In this document: piece by piece, positions 41,208-50,096 of the stretch
How the letters are laid out: each line of letters opens with the position of its first letter
Numbering within the stretch: the first letter of the stretch is position 1
NCBI GenBank assembly: GCA_029945855.1
Contig: JAQSDJ010000037.1
Span: forward strand, 1-59,235
DNA: 59,235 nucleotides
DNA from: Lacunisphaera sp.
Lineage (GTDB): Bacteria; Verrucomicrobiota; Verrucomicrobiia; Opitutales; Opitutaceae
Direction of reading: 5' to 3'
Translations under genes and position numbers: made by a program
Notes under the pieces: model-generated
The model's input: only the letters and a program-made list of their open reading frames with translations
Databases searched by the model: none
Told to the model about the DNA's origin: nothing

Positions 41208-44200
41208 TTAGAAGCGGCCCTTGATGCCGACCGCGATCTGGATGCCGAACTCCTCCTGCTGGTAGTTGACCGCGTATTCGGGGGTGGCGGCGTTGTAGCG
41301 CTGGAGGATCTGCGGCTCGTTGAGGATGTTGCGGGCGTTCGCGAAGATCGTGACGCGCTTCGACAGCGTATACTCCGCGTTCACGTCCGTGGTCCAGCGG
41401 GGCTTGTAGTATTCATAGAAGCCGTTGTTCGGCCCGCCCGTGGTGTTATACTGGCCGCCGGTCTGGGCGCTGCGCAGCTGGTTGCCGCGGTAGTTGAAAC
41501 TGACCCGCGCACTGACGGGCTTCTTGTTCCAGCTGAGGCTGAAGTTCGCCGTCTTCGGGATGAACTGGCTGAACGCCGTGGCTTCCGGGCCGGACAGTTC
41601 GAGCTTCGTGCCGTTGGCGTTCACGGTGAGGTAGCGCAGGTAGCCGGGGAGGAAGTCCAGCTTGCGGTTCACGCTGATCTCGTAACCGGTGATTTTGGCC
41701 GTGCCCGCTCCGTTGATGAGCGTGCTCACGCCCCAGCCGATGAACTCGGGCCCGATGCCGAGTTGCTGCGCCAGCGCGGCGTCCACCGTGCCGGAGCGGG
41801 TCGCGAAGAAGTCCGCGATTTCCTTGTGGAACACGCCGACCTGCACATAGCCGTTGTTCTTGAAGTAATACTCCACCGAGAGGTCGAAGTTGTCCGCGCT
41901 CCAAGGCTTCAGGCCGGTGTTGCGGGTCGTGAGCGTGCCGGGCGAGACCGTCGGATCGAGATCGAAGTTCTCGTTGTCGTCGATGGTGGTGAACGGCAGG
42001 ATGTTGGTATAGTCCGGCCGGCCCATCGTCTTCGCGTAGCCGAGCCGCACCTGCAGGTTGTCGGTGACACTGTAGGTGAGATTCAGGCTCGGATAATAGT
42101 CGTCGTAGCTGCGGACGGGCTTCGAACCGCGCTCGAAGCTCGTGAGCGCGAGTTCCTGCAACGTCATGTTCGTAAAAGTGTAGGGTGCGGTCGTGCGCAA
42201 CGTGCCACTCGGAACCTGCGTCTGTGTGAGACCCGTGGCCGTGCTGTTCGTCGCGCCCGCGGTGCCAGCTGGACCAGCAGCGGCCAGACGGACATACTGG
42301 AGGCCCGGGGTCGCCGGATCGCCGTCACGCAGGGATCCGTCAGTATTCTTCTCAAACAACACGTCGTTGCCGAGGATCAGCACGCCCTCGCCCGCGTCCT
42401 TGGTGCGCTCATAGCGGACACCGGTGATGAACGTCAGGCGGTTGTTCAGCAGCTTGCCTTCGAGCTGCACATAGCCGGCGGTGATGGTCTCGGTGATCTT
42501 CTCCGAGTTGTTGATGCGGAATTGCTCGCTGGTGACGTCGTTGACCGTGAAGTAATTCGGGTTGCTCGCGTAGGTGTCGGCCAGCTTGTAGGCGTTGATC
42601 CACTGGATGGGCTGCGAGCCCCAGTAGGGATCCTCGCCGGAGTAGTTCGTGTCGAGGTAGGCCGCGGCGCTGTCGTCCGCGGTGTTGGCCACGCCGTCGG
42701 CGCCGACATAGGTCCAGTTGCGGGTCGCGCGGCGGTTGTCCTTGGATTCCTGGTAGACACGGACGCCGGCCTTCGCCGTCAGCGGGATGCCGCCGACCTC
42801 GAAGTCGCGCGTCGCATCCACATAGCCGCCCTTCATCTCGGCGACGCCGTCGATGGGATCGTCCGTGAGGGTGGTCAGGCGGAAATTGTTGAGATCATAG
42901 GGGCTGATGACCCCGCCGGTGGCGTTTGTCGCCTGGAAGGTGTGATAGGGGAACTCGATGCCGTCGACGCGGAGGTTGGACACGCCGACCATGCGGGTGC
43001 CGACGTTGGCGAAGTGGCCGCGGCCGAGGATGCGATACCAGGTGCGGGACTTGGCGGCGTGCGCGCCGGCCTCAATGTCAACCAGCGGGCTGGAATAGGT
43101 CCAGCGGGCGTTGGCCGCCGCGGTGTTGCCATACTTGTCGCGGAAGGAGGAACCCTGGGTCACGCGACCGCGGTTGCCGTAGGGATCGGTGGCCGAGAAG
43201 GTGCCGGTGGCGGCCTGGCTGAAGCCCGGGCCCCACTGCAGCACCTGGCCGCCGACGGCCGCCGTGGTGGCGGTGGTGCCGACGTCGAAGTTCAGGTTGC
43301 GGTTGCCAAAGAACGAGTGGTAGTAGCTGTCCTGCACCATGACGGAGAGCCGCTGGTTGTCGCCGAGCTTCCAATCGGCCTTGATGGAGGCGGACTGGCG
43401 GTCCGTGAACTTCGGGCCGTCCTGCAACTGGCCGGTGCTCATGCGCGGATTGGTGAGGAGCGCGCCGCCCTGCTGGAAGTTCCAGCCGGTCTGCCAGCGG
43501 TGCTGCTCGTTGAACTGCATCGAGTTGATGCCGGTGATCACGAGGCCGAAATTCTTGCTGACCGGCAGGGTGTAGTCGAAGTCAAAACCAGGGAGCACCT
43601 TGTTGCTGGATTTGCTCTTCGGTCCGGGGGTCTTGCCGAGCTTCAGGTCCTCGTTGTTGAGGCTGAGGTAGACGCGGTAGTTGAGCTGCGCGCCCTTGCG
43701 CTCCAGCGAGCTCTTGGAGACCAGGTTGACGTTGCCGCCGATGCCGTTGGCCGGCATGTCGGGAGTCGGGACCTTGAGCACCTCGACGCGCGCGGCGTTG
43801 TTGATGGAGGCCTGCTCGAACTCGAACTGGCGGCCCGCCGCCCCCGAGTTGGAACTCGTGGTGGGCATGCCGTCAAAGTAGACATTGGTGAAGTTGGAGG
43901 CGAAGCCGCGGACGGAGACCGTGCGGACGTCGGCGGCGACGTAGTCGACGCTGACGCCGGGCAGGAACTTCAGGAACTCACCGACGTTGCCCTCGGTGAC
44001 GTCACCAAAGGCGTCGGCCGCCATGACGACCTTGAGGCCCTTGGCGTAACGCTGCTCATTGGTCGCGATCGCGTTGCCCTCGAACTCGCGGTTGGCCGAG
44101 ACGACGAAGGTGTCGAGCTGGACCGTCTTGTCATCGCCGTAGCGCTCGGCGCTGGTGAGATTGAAGTCGCGGTTCACGGTGCCGCCGGCCGGCACGGTGA

Positions 44201-44531
44201 GGGTGGCGGTCTCGGTATCGAGACCACCGGACACGACCTTGAGCTGCACCTCGCCCGCGGGGACGTTGGGCAGGTGGAACTCGCCGAAACTGTTGGTGAG
44301 GGTCTCGAGCTTGGTGCCCTCGACGGTGACGACCGCGTTGGGGACGTATTTGTCATTGCCGACATTCAGCACGCGGCCGGTGACGGTGCCGGTCGCCGAC
44401 TGTGCCTGGGCGGCGGGCAGGGCGAGGCCGGCGGCCAGGGCCAGAGTGCAGAGCAAACGGCCGACCGTGCGACTGTTGAGGGAAGTGGCCAACGTCGTGA
44501 GACGCTGCCAAGTGTGGGGGGTGTTATCCAT
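41208..44531 (-). CDS. Large TonB-dependent receptor with carboxypeptidase-like N-domain
   Basis: The 1107-residue protein has a signal peptide (about 26-45, LLCTLALAAGLALPAAQAQS), a carboxypeptidase regulatory-like domain (about 48-130; GTVTGRVLNVGNDKYVPNAV), a TonB-box-like stretch (VQLDTFVVSANREFEGNA), a plug (FLKFLPGVSVDYVAADVRTV, VRGFASNFTNVYFDGMPT) and a long barrel ending in Phe (QIAVGIKGRF). It matches the TonB receptors of oligosaccharide loci without a SusD partner. It heads the pectin series and is divergent from an IclR regulator, with a perfect operator-like palindrome 94 bp upstream. Oligogalacturonide uptake is the likely function. The ATG at 44531 is preferred to one 15 residues earlier. 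Confidence 0.93.
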   Translation of the reverse strand: MDNTPHTWQRLTTLATSLNSRTVGRLLCTLALAAGLALPAAQAQSATGTVTGRVLNVGNDKYVPNAVVTVEGTKLETLTNSFGEFHLPNVPAGEVQLKVVSGGLDTETATLTVPAGGTVNRDFNLTSAERYGDDKTVQLDTFVVSANREFEGNAIATNEQRYAKGLKVVMAADAFGDVTEGNVGEFLKFLPGVSVDYVAADVRTVSVRGFASNFTNVYFDGMPTTSSNSGAAGRQFEFEQASINNAARVEVLKVPTPDMPANGIGGNVNLVSKSSLERKGAQLNYRVYLSLNNEDLKLGKTPGPKSKSSNKVLPGFDFDYTLPVSKNFGLVITGINSMQFNEQHRWQTGWNFQQGGALLTNPRMSTGQLQDGPKFTDRQSASIKADWKLGDNQRLSVMVQDSYYHSFFGNRNLNFDVGTTATTAAVGGQVLQWGPGFSQAATGTFSATDPYGNRGRVTQGSSFRDKYGNTAAANARWTYSSPLVDIEAGAHAAKSRTWYRILGRGHFANVGTRMVGVSNLRVDGIEFPYHTFQATNATGGVISPYDLNNFRLTTLTDDPIDGVAEMKGGYVDATRDFEVGGIPLTAKAGVRVYQESKDNRRATRNWTYVGADGVANTADDSAAAYLDTNYSGEDPYWGSQPIQWINAYKLADTYASNPNYFTVNDVTSEQFRINNSEKITETITAGYVQLEGKLLNNRLTFITGVRYERTKDAGEGVLILGNDVLFEKNTDGSLRDGDPATPGLQYVRLAAAGPAGTAGATNSTATGLTQTQVPSGTLRTTAPYTFTNMTLQELALTSFERGSKPVRSYDDYYPSLNLTYSVTDNLQVRLGYAKTMGRPDYTNILPFTTIDDNENFDLDPTVSPGTLTTRNTGLKPWSADNFDLSVEYYFKNNGYVQVGVFHKEIADFFATRSGTVDAALAQQLGIGPEFIGWGVSTLINGAGTAKITGYEISVNRKLDFLPGYLRYLTVNANGTKLELSGPEATAFSQFIPKTANFSLSWNKKPVSARVSFNYRGNQLRSAQTGGQYNTTGGPNNGFYEYYKPRWTTDVNAEYTLSKRVTIFANARNILNEPQILQRYNAATPEYAVNYQQEEFGIQIAVGIKGRF

Positions 44532-44624
44532 GGCTGGTTGGGGGGTTAGGGTCAGGGTTAAACAAGCGACGGGCAAAGCCCGGGGTCAGCGACTCTTGGC
44601 CGGGGTGGACCAAGAAAAGGGTAT

Positions 44625-44636
44625 TTCACTAATGAA
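44625..44636. promoter_or_regulatory. Candidate IclR/KdgR-type operator, copy 1
   Basis: TTCACTAATGAA has perfect inverted TTCA/TGAA arms around CTAA. It lies 94 bp upstream of the large TonB-receptor start. An identical copy stands at 44798, and each copy is near one of the two divergent start codons. Confidence 0.6.
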
Positions 44637-44797
44637 TGTCATGTCCATCCATGAACTATGGCGCAGGCAGGGCAATCCTAATTTTTATGAAGCCGGGTCG
44701 GGACGAACCGATGACACAGTGCGGCGGGTGAGGCATACCATCGGGAGCAGGCAGGGGGTGGGGGTTGATCGGGCAGGGCGCGCCAGATGCGCCGGAA

Positions 44798-44809
44798 TTC
44801 ACTAATGAA
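44798..44809. promoter_or_regulatory. Candidate IclR/KdgR-type operator, copy 2
   Basis: The second identical TTCACTAATGAA, 109 bp upstream of the IclR-type start codon, next to the possible -35 box at 44811. Repetition of a 12-mer within 173 bp points to a real binding site. Confidence 0.6.
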
Positions 44810-44917
44810 CTTGCCATCCACTCTTGAAATTCTAAGGTCCGAGGCAAGGTTTTTTTCCAACCGCCCGTCCCCTCCTCGGCCCCCCCTGCCCGCCGGCTTG
44901 CCCACTCCGTCCGCCCC

Positions 44918-45721
44918 ATGCCCACCCCTGCCCCCGCCGCCGCTCCCAGCCAGGAGCGCTACGTCATCCCGAACCTGCGCAACGCCTGCCGCATCCTCAA
45001 GCTGCTCGGCCGCAGCACCGACGGCTACAAGGCCGCGGACATCGGCCGCACGCTCGGCATCCCCGTCACGACGACCCTGCGCATCATGACCACGCTCCAC
45101 CTCGAGGGGCTGGTCCGCAAGAACGGCACGCACTTCGAACTGGGCCCGGTGCTGATCCAGCTGGGCAACGCCTCGCTGGCCGGCACGGAGATCCGCACCG
45201 CCGCCCTGCCCGTCCTCGAAAAACTCACCGGCCAGATCGACGAGACCTCCCACCTCGCCATCCCCTGCGACAACCGCTCCCTCATCGTTGCCGTGCAGGA
45301 CAGCCCCCACCCGCTCCGCGCCGCCTCGCGGCCCGGGTTTCTCGCCGAGCTCCACTGCTCGTCGACCGGCAAGACCTTCCTCTCCTTCCTCCACCAGGCC
45401 CGCCTGGCCGAGTTCTATCCCACCGGCTCCCGCCTCACCCGGCGCACGCCGCACACGCTGACCACGCTCGCCGAGCTCCGCCGCGATGTCGATCTCACCC
45501 GCAAGCGCGGCTTCAGCCTCGATGACGAGGAGTTCAACGCCGGCGTCCGCTGCCTCGCCGCGCCGGTCTACGGGGCCGACGGCACCGTCGCCGCCGCCAT
45601 CGGCATCACCGCCGCCACCGTGCGCTTCACCAAGGAGCGCATCCCCGAGATGGCCGCCGCCGTCAAGGCCGCCGCCGCCGAGCTGTCTCGTCTGCTCGGC
45701 TACTCCGAACAACGCCGCTGA
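44918..45721 (+). CDS. IclR-family transcriptional regulator (KdgR-like)
   Basis: The 267-residue protein has an IclR winged helix (about 15-75; NACRILKLLGRSTDGYKAAD, TLGIPVTTTLRIMTTLHLEG) and the IclR effector-binding domain (about 90-260; ETSHLAIPCDNRSLIVAVQD, CSSTGKTFLSFL, GFSLDDEEFNAGVRCLAAPV). It is upstream of larA-like, aldolase and KDG kinase genes on the same strand (16 bp to the next), and divergent from the large TonB receptor. KdgR regulators of this family sense KDG and repress pectin genes, so a similar role is likely. The twin palindromes upstream are candidate binding sites. Confidence 0.93.
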   Translation: MPTPAPAAAPSQERYVIPNLRNACRILKLLGRSTDGYKAADIGRTLGIPVTTTLRIMTTLHLEGLVRKNGTHFELGPVLIQLGNASLAGTEIRTAALPVLEKLTGQIDETSHLAIPCDNRSLIVAVQDSPHPLRAASRPGFLAELHCSSTGKTFLSFLHQARLAEFYPTGSRLTRRTPHTLTTLAELRRDVDLTRKRGFSLDDEEFNAGVRCLAAPVYGADGTVAAAIGITAATVRFTKERIPEMAAAVKAAAAELSRLLGYSEQRR

Positions 45722-45737
45722 TCCGGCCCCTCTGCCC

Positions 45738-47033
45738 ATGGCCCAAGCCCCCCATCGCTCCCTCGCCCCCGCCGGCCGGTCGCTCGACGCCGGCTCGGTC
45801 CGTGCCCTCGTCGCCGCCGCCTGCCCGGCCGCGGATTACCGCGGCAAACGTGTTTTGCTCATCATCCCCGACCACACGCGCACCGCGCCGGTCGGCCTGA
45901 TGTTCAAGACCCTCTTCGCCCAGCTCGCCGGCGCGGTGAAGAAATTCGACGTCATGATCGCCCTCGGCACGCACCCCGCGATGCCCGCCGCCGCCATCAA
46001 CGAGCGCGTCGAGATCACCGCCGCCGAACGCGCCTCCACCTATCAGGATGTCGAGTTCATCAACCACGAATGGGACAACCCCGCGGCGCTCCGCGACCTC
46101 GGCCACATCCCCGCCGCCGACATCAAGGAGCTCTCCGGCGGGCTCTTTGCCATGGATGTGCCCGTGCACATCAACAAGCGCCTCTACGACTACGACCAGA
46201 TCATCATCTGCGGCCCGGTCTTCCCGCACGAGGTCGTCGGCTTCTCCGGCGGCACCAAATACCTGTTCCCCGGCGTCGCCGGCCCGGGCATTTTGAACTT
46301 CTTCCACTGGCTCGGCGCCGTCGTCACCAACCCGATGATCATCGGCAACAAGTGGACCCCCGTCCGCAAGGTCGTCGACCGCGCCGGCGCGATGGTCACC
46401 GTGCCCAAGCTCTGCTTCTGCATGGTCGTGCAGGGCCACGGCGACCTGGCCGGCCTCTTCGCCGGCACGCCCGAGCAGGCCTGGGACGACGCCAGCGAGC
46501 TGTCCAAGGAACTTCACATCACCTACAAGGACCGCCCGTTCCACACCGTCCTCTCCTGCGCCCCAAAGATGTATGACGAGCTCTGGGTCGGCGGGAAGTG
46601 CATGTATAAGCTCGAGCCCATCGTCGCCGACGGCGGCGAACTCATCATCTACGCGCCGCACATCCACGAGGTCTCGCTCGTCCACGGCCAGATGATCGAG
46701 CGCATCGGCTACCACTGCGTGCAGTATTTCCTCAAGCAGTGGGACAAGTTCAAAAACGAACCTTGGGGCACCCTCGCCCACTCCACCCACGTCCACGGCA
46801 TCGGCACCTACGACGAGCTGACCGGGATCGAGACGCCGCGCGTGCGCGTGACCCTCGCCACCGGCATCCCCGAGGCCACCTGCAAGAAGATCAACCTGGG
46901 CTACCGCGACTGGCGCACCATCAACCCGGCCGACTATGCCAACCGCGAGGCCGAGGGCATCTTTTACGAACCGAAGGCCGGCGAACGCCTCTACCACCTC
47001 CGCACCAAGCCCAAGTGGGCCGGGGGGAGCTGA
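45738..47033 (+). CDS. LarA-like nickel-pincer racemase/epimerase domain protein
   Basis: The 431-residue protein resembles the lactate racemase (LarA, DUF2088) family: VLLIIPDHTRTAPVGLMFKT, ALGTHPAMP, and FPHEVVGFSGGTKYLFPGVA. His164 and Lys174 have the same ten-residue spacing as His174 and Lys184 of Lactobacillus plantarum LarA, where the lysine carries the nickel-pincer cofactor. LarA homologues racemise or epimerise 2-hydroxyacids, including aldonates. Between an IclR regulator and the KDPG aldolase/KDG kinase genes, this one may act on a sugar acid such as gluconate or mannonate; that is inference. The cofactor genes larB, larC and larE are not in the window. Confidence 0.85.
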   Translation: MAQAPHRSLAPAGRSLDAGSVRALVAAACPAADYRGKRVLLIIPDHTRTAPVGLMFKTLFAQLAGAVKKFDVMIALGTHPAMPAAAINERVEITAAERASTYQDVEFINHEWDNPAALRDLGHIPAADIKELSGGLFAMDVPVHINKRLYDYDQIIICGPVFPHEVVGFSGGTKYLFPGVAGPGILNFFHWLGAVVTNPMIIGNKWTPVRKVVDRAGAMVTVPKLCFCMVVQGHGDLAGLFAGTPEQAWDDASELSKELHITYKDRPFHTVLSCAPKMYDELWVGGKCMYKLEPIVADGGELIIYAPHIHEVSLVHGQMIERIGYHCVQYFLKQWDKFKNEPWGTLAHSTHVHGIGTYDELTGIETPRVRVTLATGIPEATCKKINLGYRDWRTINPADYANREAEGIFYEPKAGERLYHLRTKPKWAGGS

Positions 47034-47038
47034 AACCA

Positions 47039-47163
47039 GTAGCGAGTAGTGGGTAGCGAGTAGCGAGCATGTTTAAATATCCTCATCCGCCGCCTTCCTT
47101 CCTCTTCTACCCGGACCCTGTCCGGTAATATCTACTCGCTACCCACTACTCACTACTCGCTAC
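47039..47163. repeat. Inverted pair of GTAGYGR heptamer arrays with hairpin core
   Basis: Four heptamers at 47039-47067 face an inverted array at 47132-47163. The core differs from that at 19299 and holds a CCGGAC/GTCCGG hairpin (47111-47125). It starts 5 bp after the LarA-like stop and ends 14 bp before the aldolase ATG. Confidence 0.85.
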
Positions 47164-47177
47164 TTTTTCCCCTTCCC

Positions 47178-47816
47178 ATGAACAAGACCGACGTCCTCGC
47201 CCGCCTCCAAGCCGACAAAGTCATCGCGCTCATCCGCGCCGACAGTTCCGCCAGCCTCCTCGACTGCGCCCGCGCGCTCTCGGCCGGCGGCCTCAACTGC
47301 ATCGAACTCACGATGACCACGCCCAACGCCATCGAATGCTGCGCCCAGGTCGCCCAGGAACTCCCGCAGGTCCTCCTCGGCCTCGGCACCGTGCTCGATG
47401 CCGAGACCGCCCGCCGAGGCATCGCCGCCGGCGCCAAGTTCATCGTCACCCCCTGCGTGCGCCCGGAGGTCATCAAGGCCTGTAAGGAGGCCGGCGTCCC
47501 CGTCCTCGGCGGCGCGCTCACCCCGACCGAGATCTACACCTCGTGGGAGCTCGGCGTCGACGTCGTGAAGATCTTCCCCGCCGAGTTCTTCGGCCCCGCC
47601 TACATCAAGTCCATCAAGGGCCCCTTCCCGAAGATCCAGATCATGCCCACCGGCGGCGTGACGCCCGAGACCGTCGGCGACTTCCTCAAGGCCGGCGCCT
47701 TCGCCACCGCCGCCGGCAGCGCGCTCGTCGCCGCCGCCGCGCTCAAGTCCGGCGACTGGCCCGCCATCACCGCCCGCGCGAAGCAGTTCGTCGCCGCCGC
47801 CGCCGCCAAGGTTTAA
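47178..47816 (+). CDS. eda: 2-dehydro-3-deoxy-6-phosphogluconate aldolase
   Basis: The 212-residue class I aldolase has the Schiff-base Lys131 (DVVKIFPAEFFG) and catalytic Glu43 (NCIELTMTTPN), with LGLGTVLDAE and PTGGVTPETVGDFLKAGA for phosphate binding. It splits KDPG to pyruvate and glyceraldehyde 3-phosphate, the final step of the uronate pathway. Its last codon and stop (GTT TAA) already form part of a TTTAAG-type repeat. It precedes the KDG kinase gene by 90 bp. The length is standard. Confidence 0.95.
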   Translation: MNKTDVLARLQADKVIALIRADSSASLLDCARALSAGGLNCIELTMTTPNAIECCAQVAQELPQVLLGLGTVLDAETARRGIAAGAKFIVTPCVRPEVIKACKEAGVPVLGGALTPTEIYTSWELGVDVVKIFPAEFFGPAYIKSIKGPFPKIQIMPTGGVTPETVGDFLKAGAFATAAGSALVAAAALKSGDWPAITARAKQFVAAAAAKV

Positions 47817-47895
47817 GCGATAAGTTTTAAGCTTTAAGCCAAACCCCCGGCGAAGCCCTCCTCCCTTACAACTTAAACCTGAAACCTTAAAACTT
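47811..47895. repeat. Inverted element with TTTAAG units
   Basis: The left arm (47811-47840) carries repeats of TTTTAAG and CTTTAAG; the right arm (47867-47895) is inverted (CTTAAAC, CCTTAAAACTT). The left arm includes the eda stop codon. It is the most AT-rich DNA in this operon and lies 11 bp before the kdgK ATG. Confidence 0.75.
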
Positions 47896-47906
47896 CTCCT
47901 TCCGTC

Positions 47907-49001
47907 ATGTCGCTCAAGATCAAACCCGCCTCCACCTGCCGCCTCGACCAGCTCTCGCTCGGCGAGGTCATGCTTCGCCTCGATCCCGGCGAGGGCCGCG
48001 TCCGCACCGCCCGCTCGTTCACCGCCTGGGAGGGCGGCGGCGAATACAACACCTCGCGCGGCCTGCGCAAATGCTTCGGCCTGAAGACCGGCGTCTGCAC
48101 CGCCTTCGTCGACAACGAGGTCGGCCACCTCGTCGAGGACTTCATCATGCAGGGCGGCGTCGCCACCGAATACATCAAGTGGCGCGAGGACGACGGCATC
48201 GGCCGCACCGTCCGCAACGGCCTCAACTTCACCGAACGCGGCTTCGGCATCCGCGGCGCCGTCGGCGTGCCCGACCGCGGCAACACCGCCGCCTCGCAGC
48301 TCAAGCCCGGCGACTTCGACTGGGAAAAGATCTTCGGTGAACAGGGCGTGCGCTGGTTCCACACTGGCGGCATCTTCGCCGCGCTCTCCGAGACGACCGC
48401 CGCCCTCACCATCGAGGCCGTCAAGGCCGCGAACAAACACGGCACCATCGTCAGCTACGACCTGAACTACCGCCCCTCGCTCTGGAAGACCATCGGCGGC
48501 TTGAAGAAGGCCCAGGAGGTCAACCGCGAGATCGCCCGGTATGTCGACGTCATGATCGGCAACGAGGAGGACTTCACCGCCTCGCTCGGCTTCGCGGTCA
48601 AGGGCGCCGAGGACCTCAAGCACATCGAGACCGGCGCCTTCAAGGCCATGATCGAGACCGCCGTGCAGGAGTTCCCCAACTTCAAGGTCGCCGCGACCAC
48701 CCTGCGCCACGTCCATACCGCGACGGTCAATGACTGGAGCGCGATCCTCTGGCACGAGGGCAAGTTCTACGAGAGCCGCCCGTATCCGCGCCTCGAGATC
48801 CTCGACCGCGTCGGCGGCGGCGACTCGTTCGCCTCCGGCCTGCAGTTCGGCTTCCTCGCGCAGAACGACCCGCAGCTCGCCGTCGACTACGGCGCGGCCC
48901 ACGGCGCCTTCGCCTCGACCACCCCCGGCGACACCTCGATGGCCACGCAAAAGGAAGTCGAGAAGCTGATGAAGGGCGGCAGCGCCCGCGTGGTGAGATA
49001 G
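47907..49001 (+). CDS. kdgK: 2-dehydro-3-deoxygluconokinase (PfkB family)
   Basis: The 364-residue sugar kinase has the N-terminal LGEVMLRLDPGEGRVRTARS, EGGGEYNTSRGLRKCFGLKT with substrate-contact residues, and the PfkB signature DRVGGGDSFASGLQFGFLAQ with catalytic base Asp306. It phosphorylates KDG to KDPG using ATP, feeding the aldolase encoded just upstream. It is longer than E. coli KdgK (about 310 residues) because of insertions in the lid and middle region, which is common in this phylum by memory. It ends the IclR-larA-eda-kdgK set. Confidence 0.93.
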   Translation: MSLKIKPASTCRLDQLSLGEVMLRLDPGEGRVRTARSFTAWEGGGEYNTSRGLRKCFGLKTGVCTAFVDNEVGHLVEDFIMQGGVATEYIKWREDDGIGRTVRNGLNFTERGFGIRGAVGVPDRGNTAASQLKPGDFDWEKIFGEQGVRWFHTGGIFAALSETTAALTIEAVKAANKHGTIVSYDLNYRPSLWKTIGGLKKAQEVNREIARYVDVMIGNEEDFTASLGFAVKGAEDLKHIETGAFKAMIETAVQEFPNFKVAATTLRHVHTATVNDWSAILWHEGKFYESRPYPRLEILDRVGGGDSFASGLQFGFLAQNDPQLAVDYGAAHGAFASTTPGDTSMATQKEVEKLMKGGSARVVR

Positions 49002-49154
49002 TGCCGCGGGCGCATCTCCTGCGGTAAGGGAATTCCACGGCGAGGTCACCGTGGCTCCAGGCCGCAACTGGAGCGCGGGCGACCCCGCCCGCGAGGATCC
49101 GGCGCAGCCCGATTTCGGCTCGCCTGCCTCCGCCCCGCGGGGGACATTCCCGCC

Positions 49155-50072
49155 GTGGAAACCAAGATCCCCGAGCAGCTGAAGGCCGACGTCCCACCCA
49201 CGAGATGGGACAAGGTGCTCACCGCCACCCCCGTGGTGATGACGGTCATCGCCACCTTGCTGGCGGGCCTGGCCTCCGGCGAGATGACGAAGGCGCAATA
49301 CGTCCGCTCGCTCGCCGCCCAGCTGCAATCCAAGGCCGCCGACCAGTGGGGCTTCTTCCAGGCCAAGCGCCTGCGCAGCGCCGTGCAACTCGGCACCCTC
49401 GACGTGCTGCAGGCCACCAGCGCCCAAAAGCTCGACGCCGACGCCCTCCGCGCCTTCGCCGCCACCCAGCCCGATGCCGCCGTCATCTTGCCCGCCCTCC
49501 AGTTCCTCCTCGCGGGTGAACTGCCGGCGCAGGCCGCCGCGCCGGTGCCCGACGCCAAGGTGCGGGCCGCCTTGGAGGCGATGGAGCGCGGCCTCGCCGG
49601 GCCGGAACTCAACCGCCTCGTCAACGCCGCGCCCGCCCCGCGGGTCGCCGACGCCCTCCGCGCCGCGCAGGACCATGCGCGCGCCTTCGACACGCTCCTG
49701 CGCCCCGTCATCACCGGCGGCGACCTGCTGGGCGACCTGCTCGATCCCGCCACCACCGACCGGCGCGTGCTGAGCCGTGATTTCACCGTGCTCCGCCTGC
49801 GCTACTCGGCCCTGCGCTACGACACCGAGGCCCGGCTTAACCAGGCGATCGCCCATCTCCTCGAGCTGCAGGTGCGCCAGGGCAACCTCACCGCCGAGCG
49901 CCACCACCGGCGCAGCTCGCAGTTTTTCTACGGCATGCTCGGCGCGCAGGCCGCCGTCATCATCGCCACCTTCGCCCTGGCGGCCCGGCAGCGGAACGTC
50001 CTCTGGTCGCTCGCCGCCGCCGCCGGCCTCGGCGCGCTGTCCTTCGCCGCCTACGTGTTTTTGTTCATCTGA
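49155..50072 (+). CDS. DUF4337-like membrane protein
   Basis: The 305-residue protein has a membrane helix near 23-42 (LTATPVVMTVIATLLAGLAS), a stretch resembling DUF4337 proteins (AAQLQSKAADQWGFFQAKRL), a long alanine-rich helical middle, and two C-terminal helices (about 253-303; GAQAAVIIATFALAA, AAAGLGALSFAAYVFLF). The function of the family is unknown to me. It follows kdgK after 153 bp that includes a GC-rich hairpin near 49070-49095, so it is probably independent of the pectin genes. I call the first ATG at 49155. Confidence 0.75.
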   Translation: METKIPEQLKADVPPTRWDKVLTATPVVMTVIATLLAGLASGEMTKAQYVRSLAAQLQSKAADQWGFFQAKRLRSAVQLGTLDVLQATSAQKLDADALRAFAATQPDAAVILPALQFLLAGELPAQAAAPVPDAKVRAALEAMERGLAGPELNRLVNAAPAPRVADALRAAQDHARAFDTLLRPVITGGDLLGDLLDPATTDRRVLSRDFTVLRLRYSALRYDTEARLNQAIAHLLELQVRQGNLTAERHHRRSSQFFYGMLGAQAAVIIATFALAARQRNVLWSLAAAAGLGALSFAAYVFLFI

Positions 50073-50096
50073 GCCGAGCCGGAACAATTAATTTCA

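Larger units (their letters stand above)
44532..44917. other. Divergent promoter region between TonB receptor and IclR regulator
   Basis: 386 bp without a gene. It is more AT-rich near 44625-44700 and 44795-44840. Two identical 12-bp palindromes (separate entries) and two copies of CCATCCA (44645-44651, 44814-44820) lie in it. A possible plus-strand promoter is TTGCCA (44811) with TAAGGT (44833), spacing 16, in front of the IclR gene; this is weak. Confidence 0.6.

Noticed and set aside
41208-44531. A SusC/SusD-type uptake pair
   Set aside because: No SusD-like lipoprotein gene is next to either TonB receptor.
44532-44917. An enterobacterial KdgR box
   Set aside because: The palindromes seen (TTCACTAATGAA) do not fit the known longer KdgR consensus; they are reported as a separate candidate.
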